Source: Arsenophonus sp048493715 (GTDB lineage Bacteria; Pseudomonadota; Gammaproteobacteria; Enterobacterales; Enterobacteriaceae). Taken from it: a stretch of 64,000 bases of DNA. The DNA is taken from assembly GCA_048493715.1 (NCBI GenBank), contig JBGDCZ010000006.1:17559-81558 (forward strand), given 5' to 3'. Made by a program: the position numbers and the translations under genes. The notes beneath the pieces are model-generated. The model searched no databases and was not told the DNA's origin. It worked only from the letters and a program-made list of their open reading frames with translations. Shown one piece after another: positions 1 through 8,271 of this stretch. Every line of letters starts with the position of its first letter. Within the stretch, counting starts at the first letter, position 1.

Positions 1-759
1 CTAGTAGCTAACCAAGCAATTGAGAATGAGTTATCGCAATTATTTATTAGCCAAGCAGCACAAAAACAGCTTGCAAAAACCACAACAGAACAGCAGCAAG
101 CCCATTTACCATTGCTCACGCCACCAACGGTAGAAAAAGATGCTGCAACTGTAATCGATCGTTTAGCAAAATTACTGCCTACTGTGATGAATTTATTAGG
201 TGTTAGTGATGTGAAATTACTCGCGTTGCTTAACAAAATATCGGAAACATTAAGAGAACTTAATGCCAAAAGCCGGATAAGCGGAGACCAGCTAAAAATC
301 ACCACATTGCAATCCAGCGAAAAAGTTAAAGACAATAAGTACGCCGAAGCCGGCTCACTATTAACAAGTGCCATTTCAGGTAGCACCTTAAGTATGGGGA
401 TGACAATCTCAGGTGCAGGCATCAGTTTTAAAGGGCTTCAGCAAACTACTCTCAACAATATAAGCTGCCCACAAAATACCACTCTAATAACCGGAAATGC
501 CATCAGCAACCTGGCAAATCTAACCAGTCAAATGATTCAACAACCCTTAGCTTCCGGCCAGATTAAAGAACAGGGTAATCAGCGGATACTAGAAACTCAG
601 CAGCAAATTAACCATGCTACGGGAGAAACTCATCAGCGGGAAGAAAATATCAACGAAGAGGTAAAAAACAAAATGATCCAAATTCTTAATAAAATGATCG
701 AATATAGCCAACAAACCGTATCACTATTTCAGGCAATATTCGAGCTTAATATTATCTAG
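1..759 (+). CDS. sipC: Type III secretion translocator, SipC/IpaC (SctB) family, 3' part
   Basis: The frame is open from the first base, so the gene starts outside the window and about 250 codons of its C-terminal part are visible. The family inserts with its SipB/IpaB partner into the host membrane to form the translocation pore. Two features match SipC: a hydrophobic segment rich in Ser, Gly and Ala (SAISGSTLSMGMTISGAG) followed at once by a KGLQ motif, and a C-terminal amphipathic helical region (EENINEEVKNKM...) like the SipC effector/actin-binding tail. A SipD-like gene lies downstream, as in Salmonella and Shigella. The visible part has no frameshift. Whether the upstream half is intact cannot be seen. 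The symbol is by family resemblance; the Ysp or Bip homologues would fit equally well. Confidence 0.75.
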   Translation, partial: LVANQAIENELSQLFISQAAQKQLAKTTTEQQQAHLPLLTPPTVEKDAATVIDRLAKLLPTVMNLLGVSDVKLLALLNKISETLRELNAKSRISGDQLKITTLQSSEKVKDNKYAEAGSLLTSAISGSTLSMGMTISGAGISFKGLQQTTLNNISCPQNTTLITGNAISNLANLTSQMIQQPLASGQIKEQGNQRILETQQQINHATGETHQREENINEEVKNKMIQILNKMIEYSQQTVSLFQAIFELNII

Positions 760-806
760 GCTGGCTGATAACTTCCGTTTAAACAAAAAAGCAGGTAATA
801 TTTTTT

Positions 807-1112
807 ATGTCACAATGTTTAGTTCCCTATATTCAGCAAATGCTTCCACCAGAACTGGAAATTTTACTCACCAAAGCAATAGAAGATAAATTAATGGTAA
901 CTGATATAGACAATACTATTTATCAGGATGAATTGCGAAATCGGCGAGAAGCTTATCTGTCAGCGATACAAAATGCGCTACACAATAAGGAATTTACGGC
1001 GCTTAAGCGACTACTGTCTGATGATAATCCTCCCCCCATCAAGCGAAGCTACGATAAGTTGCGCAATCAATTACTGTTAGCACTACAACAAATAAAACAA
1101 CTACCAAAGTAA
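807..1112 (+). CDS. Hypothetical 101-residue protein between translocator and tip genes
   Basis: I do not recognise this protein. It is small and mostly helical in composition, with no signal peptide or membrane segment. It is rich in Leu, Gln and charged residues and carries a PPP stretch (residues about 75-77) that would break the helices. Its place, 47 bases after a SipC-type gene and 139 bases before a SipD-type gene, makes a role in type III secretion plausible (small chaperone, secreted accessory protein, or the remnant of a larger gene). In Salmonella and Shigella sipC/ipaC is followed directly by sipD/ipaD, so an intervening gene is unusual. A weak AGG lies about 12 bases before the ATG. 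Coding is inferred from the open frame and the context only. Confidence 0.5.
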   Translation: MSQCLVPYIQQMLPPELEILLTKAIEDKLMVTDIDNTIYQDELRNRREAYLSAIQNALHNKEFTALKRLLSDDNPPPIKRSYDKLRNQLLLALQQIKQLPK

Positions 1113-1251
1113 CTTGCTGAAGTTGGCTTGTCTTTTCGGCACCTTCAGTAAGGCTAAAGCCAACGTTATAAATAACTATCTTGATGTTTTTAAAATAGTA
1201 AAATTTTATGCTATAGACGACATCTAATAACCAACCACCATCTATAATAAA

Positions 1252-2108
1252 ATGCTCACCAGCGAGATAAAAGCAAATAACAATTTATCATCACCGATTA
1301 TTCAACAACAGCCATATATTGAACAAGGGTATAATTCCCTGATTAAACTATTCGATGATATTAGTTGTACCATTGAGCACGCTCAACATGAGTACCTTGA
1401 TTATTTTCACGATAGTTTAAAAAAAGGGATGGAAAAATACCATAAAATTAGTGGCGTACTGTCAGAACTTAGTAACTATGTTGAAGAAAGCGACAAAGAC
1501 AATTTTATTAAGTTAAAGCAACAAAAATTGCTACAGGATTTACAAAACTTGCGTGATGAACTCACTCATGAGTCAGCTAGTTTAGCTTATCAAAAAAATT
1601 TTTATTTTTAAAAGTCGACGATCGTTACTATAGATTCGAATACCACACTGACGGTTCGCACCATATAACTAGTCCTGCTTATACCAAAGAACAGATGATA
1701 GCAATGTGGCAAGGCTACATTGAATTTGTTAAACAACAAAAGACAACCGGTCTGGAATTGGATATACAAGACCAACAAATAATACCGGGCACAGCGATCG
1801 AAAATTCCGTGTCTGAGTTGATTATTAAAATTGACATCAAACTATTAGATCGGGTTATTGAGGTAGTGAAAAATCTGCAACCATCAGTCGAAGATAAGCT
1901 TGAAATTTCTTAGGCACGTTTTAATCTGCTCAACTCTGCCATTGATAACTCTAAAAAAGATTATCAAGCCATGCTAGATGAGATGTCTCAACGCTATAAC
2001 ACCACTAATGCCAATTATGATAACTTTGTTAAAAATTTAAGCAGTATCATCAATTCCATGCAAGATAGCGCCAAAAGTTTTTACGTTAATCCGTGGTTGT
2101 TTAAATAA
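1252..2108 (+). pseudogene. sipD: Broken type III needle-tip protein, SipD/IpaD family
   Basis: SipD/IpaD caps the secretion needle and controls translocator release. The coding trace is in three pieces. Frame 1 runs from ATG 1252 to a stop at 1609-1611, where an A/T run (about 1590-1612) has shifted the frame. Frame 3 resumes at about 1611 (VDDRYYRFEYHTDG...) and meets an in-frame TAG at 1911-1913. It then continues to TAA at 2106-2108. The last piece contains the family's C-terminal signature, NYDNFVKNLSSIINSMQDSAKSF, given here only as its key features: N-Y-D-N, the L-S-S-I-I core, and K-S-F near the end. These match the coiled-coil C-terminus of IpaD/SipD that docks in the needle. With one frameshift and one nonsense codon no full-length tip protein can be made. 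It probably belonged to the same operon as the translocator upstream. Confidence 0.75.
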
Positions 2109-2325
2109 TTAAAGAATAGCGTGTTATGACTACTTTCTTTATCCAATTAATTTTAAATCATTCATTAGCCCACTCTTTGTGCTACTAATAACATATTTGA
2201 TAATACTTTTTTCCATTATATTTATATATCTTTCTATAATTGGTGTGAAATGTTACCTAAAAAGTTCAGTGTCAATAATATAAAATATTTTTATTCAGGT
2301 GCCTGATCAAAGCTTTAATGCATAA

Positions 2326-3597
2326 TTGAATAATTATCAGGTTATTGGTTATAAAAATTTATTCGGTCTATTAAGAATACAACTAGCTTGCCTAAAATTC
2401 TTTTCAACCGTTATATTATTTTTATCACTCACTGGTTTTTCATCATCGACAGTAGTAACCAAATCCCCGCTTTCCAATACTTCAGCCACTTTACCAAAAA
2501 ACCGCTGGAAATTCTTAGTCGTCATCAACCTGCCACCGAAAAAACTACCGATCTAGTCGATCGTTTTGCCGCCCAAATTTTTGCTGAAACCGATCCACAA
2601 GGGATGGCGATCATTTTCATCGATAATGATCAGATCATAACCCGTTACTATGGTGAAACTGCACCGGGTAGCCGGAAAAAACCAGACCCTAATTCACTGA
2701 TCCGCATTGCTTCATTAACAAAATTGATGACCAGTAAAGTGATGATCAAATTTAGAAGAGGATAAAAAACTACGTATTACCGATCCATTACAAAATTACA
2801 GTTACTATGGTAGCCAAATCCCTGTGTATAATAGCAAGCAGCCCATTCGATTATATCACCTGACCAGTCATACCAGCGGTTTACCGCGAGAACAGCCTGG
2901 CGGAAAAATTGGTCGACCAGTATTTGTTTGGACGATCCAATCAAAACGTTGGACATGACTAAGGAAGGCAAAAATTAAATGTTCACCAGACACCAAAGCC
3001 GCTTACTATAATCTCGCTTATGATCTACTCGCTGATGCCTTAGCAAAAGCGGCAGGTAAATCTTATAAACAGCTGTTTGCCGAGAAAATTACTTTACCAA
3101 GCACAATGTATGATACCACCTTTACCCCGACAACTAATCAATGTACACGACTAATGGTCGGATATAAACCTAGCCCGTGTATTAGTACCTTAGCTGCCGT
3201 AGGTAGTGGCGGAGCCTACTCAATTCCGGCAGATATGCAAAAGTGGACGCGGCAATTTCTGTCAAGCTATCAGCAATCTAGTAAACAAACGGCTCAACGT
3301 GAACAAGCTATCTATTTTGCCCGCGACATGTTTACTGATATTAAAGGCATGGATGTGGCAGGGCTGGCTGATGGTATTGGTCTTGTTTGGGTCTACATGA
3401 ATCCACGAGATGGCATGCTCGGCATCTATCAAAAAACTGGCGGCAGTGGCGGTTTTAATACCTATACTACCATGATCCCACAACGAAACATTGGTATTTT
3501 TGCTGTAATCTCACGCAAAAAAGGTAGTAAATTTAGTCGCTTAACCCAAGGAGTCAATGATTTAACGGCGGCACTTACCATCAATCACAATAATTGA
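2326..3597 (+). pseudogene. ampH: Decayed ampH (class C beta-lactamase-like peptidoglycan peptidase)
   Basis: AmpH is a periplasmic D,D-carboxypeptidase/endopeptidase of the serine penicillin-recognising fold. The traces collinear with E. coli AmpH are: a signal-peptide-like stretch in frame 1 (from 2326); LVDRFAAQIFAETDPQGMA and the active-site S-L-T-K motif in frame 3 (2388 to about 2752); then frame 1 again from 2752 through GLPREQPGG, the AYYNLAYDLLADALA block and KTGGSGGFNTY to TAA at 3597. There are thus two frameshifts (within about 2460-2540, and near 2752) and a TGA at 2956-2958 where a tryptophan codon is expected. Exact 5' limits are uncertain because the signal peptide lies in another frame. 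Convergent with lptG. Confidence 0.8.
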
Positions 3598-3747
3598 TAC
3601 TTTTCAACCAACTAGCCAAGACTTTACGGCAAATCTAGTTAAAAAGCTGCTAAAAAACCCACAATCAGGTTAACCTAAACGACAGGCAATAAATTTTGTT
3701 AAGCAACAAACGCATTAATAACATGTGTAACCATGTTATAAACTTGA

Positions 3748-4824
3748 TTATTGGCGCCGCATCAACAATAAAATGCTAAATCCAAGAAAGAGTACACTAG
3801 GTAAAATTGCCGCTATCAATGGTGGAACACCATAGACTAAACTCAAGTTACCAAAACCCTCATTGAGCAGATAAAAAATAAAGCCGCCCGAAATACCGAT
3901 TAATACTCTTACCCCCATCGCGACACTACGCAGTGGCCCAAAAATAAATGACAGCGCCATTAACATCATTACAGCGACAGAAAGCGGTGATAAGATTTTT
4001 TTCCACATACTTAATTGATAGACAGAAGCTTCTTGTCCACTTTCCTTAAGGTACTTAACGTATTTGTACAGACCCCTTATGGCTAACGAATCAGGTTCAA
4101 GTGACACCACGCCTAATTTTTCTGGATTTAAATTGGTTTTCCAATCCATCAATAAACGCTGAGAGCCAGTGATTTCTTTTTCGTTTTTGATCAATGACTC
4201 ATCAACTTGCGATAATTGCCATTGGTGGGTATCAGTATTATAGTGACCTGAAGCAGCAAAAATGACTGCTTGCAGTTTCTTCTCGGCATCAAATTGGTAG
4301 ATAGAAATTTCTTTTATTTCATTTTTATCGATCACACGCTGAATATGAATAAAATTATTTCCATCTTTAGCCCATAAACCGCGGTCTGTCACCATTAACG
4401 ATCTGCCGACAATTTTTTCAGCCCGATAGTTACGTGCCCACTGCTCTGCGGCAGGTGCAACCCATTCACCAATAATCATCGTTAGGATCACTAACGGAAT
4501 CGCTGTATTCATCACTGACATAGCAACCTGTAGGCGAGAAAAACCTGCCGCCTGCATCACGACCAGTTCACTACGTGTGGCTAGTGTTCCCAAGCCTAGT
4601 AATGCGCCTAACAGCGCCGCCATTGGAAAAAATATTTCAATATCTCTCGGGACGGTTAATAAAGTAAAAATGCCTGCACTCCAGATGGTATAGTCGCCAT
4701 CACCAACTTTTCTAAGTTGCTCAACAAACTTAATAATTCCCGATAACGAAACCAACATAAAAAGTGTCATTAGAATCGAGGAGAGAATAGTACGCCCGAT
4801 ATATTTATCTAATACGCCAAACAT
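3748..4824 (-). CDS. lptG: LPS export ABC transporter permease LptG
   Basis: This is an inner-membrane permease of the LptB2FG complex, which extracts lipopolysaccharide from the inner membrane and passes it to LptC and the periplasmic bridge. At 358 residues it is close to the usual 360. It has the YjgP/YjgQ architecture: hydrophobic segments in the first 100 residues, a large periplasmic domain (about 130-260), then the final membrane helices. Motifs such as FFPMAALLGALLGLG and ELVVMQAAGFSR are typical. Its ATG overlaps the lptF stop by one base (TGATG), which indicates translational coupling and fixed stoichiometry. Intact. Confidence 0.95.
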   Translation of the reverse strand: MFGVLDKYIGRTILSSILMTLFMLVSLSGIIKFVEQLRKVGDGDYTIWSAGIFTLLTVPRDIEIFFPMAALLGALLGLGTLATRSELVVMQAAGFSRLQVAMSVMNTAIPLVILTMIIGEWVAPAAEQWARNYRAEKIVGRSLMVTDRGLWAKDGNNFIHIQRVIDKNEIKEISIYQFDAEKKLQAVIFAASGHYNTDTHQWQLSQVDESLIKNEKEITGSQRLLMDWKTNLNPEKLGVVSLEPDSLAIRGLYKYVKYLKESGQEASVYQLSMWKKILSPLSVAVMMLMALSFIFGPLRSVAMGVRVLIGISGGFIFYLLNEGFGNLSLVYGVPPLIAAILPSVLFLGFSILLLMRRQ

Positions 4825-5921
4825 CAGGCTACTCCTCTGTAGAACTTAGCACATATCCGTCGCAGTGGAACGGTATCCCAAATATTCAATATGATCGCTA
4901 ATATCAGAAAAGCGGCGTTAACTAACCACATCGTTATCCTGGGATCAGTTTCACCTTTTTCTGCATTGGAGTGCAATGCACTTTGTAATAAAAAGAAAAC
5001 CAAATAAAGCAACATGGCGGGTAACATACTTAACACTTGCCCCTGCCTGGGATTAACTTCACTTAATGGCACGACCAGCAAAGCCATAATCAGAACCGCA
5101 ACCACCAAGGTTAAGCGCCAGTGAAATTCCGCTTTTGATTCAACATCTGTGGCATGCCACAATTGCAACATATCCTTTTGCTCGATCTTATCGCCCGTCA
5201 CTTTAGTTTCTTTATGATCAATTACCGCCTGATAATCTTTAAAATCTGTTATCCGAAAATTACGCAATAGCGCTGTACCCTCATAGCGTGTTCCTTTATC
5301 CAATACCACGATTTGATTACCATTTTCATCCTCTCGAATACGACCACTTTCCGCAATTACCACGGAAGGACGCTGGTTATTGGCTGGTCGCAATTGTGCC
5401 ATAAAGACGTCAGTAAAATTTTTGCCTTTTACATTACTAATATATAGAACAATATTTTGATCTTTAGTCGTTTTAAATTGCCCTTCAACCATACTCGCTA
5501 AACCAGGATTAGCTTTAGCATCCGTCAGGGCTTGTTCTTGATATTTAGCCGACCAAGGCAACATCCAAGCCACATTTAATGCTGCAATTAGGGCAGTGAG
5601 TAATGCCAGAATTAAAGCCGCAATGACTAATACCTGTTTACCTAAACCACAGGCATGCATGACAGTAATTTCACTATCGATATAGAGTTTGCTATAGGTC
5701 ATTAAAAGTCCAAGAAACAGACTTAATGGCAAAATTAATTGCGCCATTTCAGGGATACCGAGCCCCAAAAGAGGAAAAACTAAATCAGAAGGAATATTTC
5801 CCTGAACCGCCAAACTTAATATATTGATTGTTTTTTGACTAAAAAAAATTAAAATCAGTATAAAAAGTATTGCACCCTGACTTTTCAACGTTTCCCTAAC
5901 TAAGTATCGAATTATAATCAC
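4824..5921 (-). CDS. lptF: LPS export ABC transporter permease LptF
   Basis: Partner permease of LptG in the LptB2FG lipopolysaccharide extractor. The 365 residues are collinear with E. coli LptF, from the N-terminal MIIIRYLVRETLKSQ to VVPLSEVNPRQG and the C-terminal LNIWDTVPLRR. Membrane helices flank a periplasmic beta-jellyroll domain (about residues 120-260) that LPS is thought to pass through. It is the first gene of lptFG and divergent from pepA, with a 294-base AT-rich gap (5922-6215) that should hold both promoters; I could not assign them firmly. Essential in relatives and intact here. Confidence 0.95.
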   Translation of the reverse strand: MIIIRYLVRETLKSQGAILFILILIFFSQKTINILSLAVQGNIPSDLVFPLLGLGIPEMAQLILPLSLFLGLLMTYSKLYIDSEITVMHACGLGKQVLVIAALILALLTALIAALNVAWMLPWSAKYQEQALTDAKANPGLASMVEGQFKTTKDQNIVLYISNVKGKNFTDVFMAQLRPANNQRPSVVIAESGRIREDENGNQIVVLDKGTRYEGTALLRNFRITDFKDYQAVIDHKETKVTGDKIEQKDMLQLWHATDVESKAEFHWRLTLVVAVLIMALLVVPLSEVNPRQGQVLSMLPAMLLYLVFFLLQSALHSNAEKGETDPRITMWLVNAAFLILAIILNIWDTVPLRRICAKFYRGVA

Positions 5922-6215
5922 ACTAATTACACCTGTGAAAACTTGTTTTTTTGCAGCAAAATAGCTAACTTCGTCGTATAGTTACTAGCTACATACATTA
6001 TTTTGGTTTCCTTAATGGCTACAATATATCATGATGATAAAATGCAGCATTAATTAATTGGATTATCAATCACAAAACGCTTAATCGTTAGCTATTACTA
6101 TCCGTAAACCATTCGGTTAGTTTAACATAAAGCAGCTATTTCATAAGGTAAATTTATACTGTTCGTTAATTTTAGCGATAGTATTGATCTTTGTCTTTAA
6201 AATTCAGGAGAATAC

Positions 6216-7724
6216 ATGGAGTTTAGTGTAAAAAGCGGTAGTCCGGAAAAACAGCGTAGCGCCTGTATTATTGTTGGGGTATTTGAACCTCGCCGCTTAT
6301 CACCAATAGCCGAACAACTCGATACTATCAGTGACGGCTATATCAGTGCCTTACTACGCCGTGGAGAACTGGAAGGTAAAGTTGGCCAAATGCTACTACT
6401 TCACCATGTTCCTAATATATTATCTGAACGTATTCTGTTAGTTGGCTGCGGTAAAGAACGTGAACTCGATGAGTGTCAATATAAACAGATCATCCAAAAA
6501 ACAATTAATACCTTAAATGAGACCGGCTCAATGGAAGCCGTCTGTTTTCTCACTGAGTTACATGTAAAAAGTCGTAATAATTATTGGAAAGTGCGCCAAG
6601 CAGTGGAAACTGCAAAAGAAACATTGTATGTATTTAACCAACTTAAAAGCAATAAGAATGAATTACGGCGTCCATTACGAAAAATCGTCTTTAATGTCCC
6701 AACACGTCGTGATTTAGCAAACGGGGAGCGCGCTATTCAACATGGCCTTGCCGTCGCTATAGGAATAAAAGCAGCTAAAGATCTGGCTAATATGCCACCT
6801 AATATTTGCAATACTGCCTATTTAGCTTCCCAGGCACGTCAGCTGGCCGATGATTATGAAAATCTTACCACTAAAGTGATCGGCGAAGAACAAATGAAAA
6901 ATCTGGCCATGAACGCCTATTTAGCTGTTGGCCAAGGCTCACAAAACGAATCGCTAATGTCAATAATGGAATATAAAGGAAATAAAGATCCAGCCGCTAA
7001 ACCCGTGGTGTTAGTTGGCAAAGGATTAACCTTCGACTCTGGCGGAATTTCAATTAAGCCTGCTGATGGCATGGACGAAATGAAATATGATATGTGTGGA
7101 GCCGCCGCTGTTTATGGAGTTACGCGCTTTATTGCCGAACTAAAGCTACCTATTAACGTCATAGCTGTGTTAGCAGGTTGTGAAAATATGCCGGGTGGCA
7201 AAGCGTATCACCCTGGTGATATTCTAACCACCATGTCAGGACAAACGGTTGAAGTCCTTAATACCGATGCGGAGGGAAGATTAGTCCTTTGCGACACACT
7301 GACTTATATCGAACGTTTTGATCCTGATGTAGTAATTGATGTTGCAACTTTGACCGGAGCCTGTATTATTGCACTTGGTAATCATTATAATGGATTGATG
7401 TCAAATCATAATTCATTAGCACATGATCTACTCAATGCCGCTAAGCAAGCAGGCGATAAAGCATGGCGTCTACCTCTGGATGAAGAATTCTATGAGCAAC
7501 TAGAATCAAACTTTGCTGATCTTGCCAATACCGGAGGCCGTGCCGGTGGCGCAATTACCGCGGGCTGTTTCCTGGAGCGTTTTGCCACTAAATATCACTG
7601 GGCACATTTAGATATTGCAGGAACCGCCTGGCGGTCAGGAAAAGCTAAAGGAGCAACAGGTCGTCCTGTGGCATTACTTGCTCAATTTCTGTTAAATCGA
7701 GCTGGCATAACCTGTGACGAATAA
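6216..7724 (+). CDS. pepA: Leucyl aminopeptidase / cytosol aminopeptidase A
   Basis: A hexameric two-metal M17 aminopeptidase that removes N-terminal residues, especially Leu. In E. coli it also binds DNA in Xer recombination at cer and in carAB regulation. It has 502 residues (503 in E. coli). The metal and catalytic residues lie in VGKGLTFDSGG (Lys about 269, Asp about 274), the following DEMKYDM block, and NTDAEGRLVL (Asp about 351, Glu about 353, with the catalytic Arg just after). The start has a clear AGGAG eight bases before ATG. Followed by holC as in E. coli. Intact. Confidence 0.96.
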   Translation: MEFSVKSGSPEKQRSACIIVGVFEPRRLSPIAEQLDTISDGYISALLRRGELEGKVGQMLLLHHVPNILSERILLVGCGKERELDECQYKQIIQKTINTLNETGSMEAVCFLTELHVKSRNNYWKVRQAVETAKETLYVFNQLKSNKNELRRPLRKIVFNVPTRRDLANGERAIQHGLAVAIGIKAAKDLANMPPNICNTAYLASQARQLADDYENLTTKVIGEEQMKNLAMNAYLAVGQGSQNESLMSIMEYKGNKDPAAKPVVLVGKGLTFDSGGISIKPADGMDEMKYDMCGAAAVYGVTRFIAELKLPINVIAVLAGCENMPGGKAYHPGDILTTMSGQTVEVLNTDAEGRLVLCDTLTYIERFDPDVVIDVATLTGACIIALGNHYNGLMSNHNSLAHDLLNAAKQAGDKAWRLPLDEEFYEQLESNFADLANTGGRAGGAITAGCFLERFATKYHWAHLDIAGTAWRSGKAKGATGRPVALLAQFLLNRAGITCDE

Positions 7725-7798
7725 TTGCACTAGTGAATTTATAATAATTACGCCAAAGGGTATGCTAAGCAATGCCCTTTTTCCATAACAGTAATGTG

Positions 7799-8257
7799 AT
7801 GAAAAAAGCAACTTTCTATTTAATAGAGCAGCTATCTTCACCAACAGAACATGCAAATCATGAATGGTTAGCCTGCCAGCTTGCAGCAGAAAACTGGCGA
7901 TTGGGCAAACGCGTTCTAATTGCCTGTGAGAATCAAATACAAGCCGAAAAATTGGATGAAATGCTTTGGCAAAGAGAACCCCATCAATTTGTGCCGCACA
8001 ATTTAGCTGGCGAAGGTCCTCGCTATGGTGCACCAGTTGAACTTTGTTGGCCAACAAAACGTGGTAGTTCAACAAGAGATATACTTATAAATCTACATCT
8101 ACAATCGTCTTTTGCAGACTTTGCCACAGCATTCCATGAAGTGATAGACTTTGTATCTATTGATGAACAATTAAAACAGTTGGCACGTGAACGATACAAA
8201 ACCTATCGTAGTATGGGTTTTAATTTGATCATGGCAGCACCACCAACAACTAAATAA
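7799..8257 (+). CDS. holC: DNA polymerase III subunit chi
   Basis: The chi subunit links the clamp loader (through psi, HolD) to single-strand binding protein during lagging-strand synthesis. It has 152 residues starting MKKATFYLIEQ, and the central VPHNLAGEGPRYGAPVEL and C-terminal LKQLARERYKTYR blocks match E. coli HolC. The ATG at 7799 was chosen over an upstream ATG at 7772 because it starts the conserved sequence. It sits in GTGATG, so the exact first codon is slightly uncertain. It lies 14 bases before valS, and pepA-holC-valS is the usual order. Intact. Confidence 0.93.
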   Translation: MKKATFYLIEQLSSPTEHANHEWLACQLAAENWRLGKRVLIACENQIQAEKLDEMLWQREPHQFVPHNLAGEGPRYGAPVELCWPTKRGSSTRDILINLHLQSSFADFATAFHEVIDFVSIDEQLKQLARERYKTYRSMGFNLIMAAPPTTK

Positions 8258-8271
8258 AATAACGAAGCAAG

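Noticed and set aside
7692..8075. A 127-codon open frame on the minus strand
   Set aside because: It lies entirely opposite the 3' end of pepA and holC, both firmly identified, and shows no family motifs.
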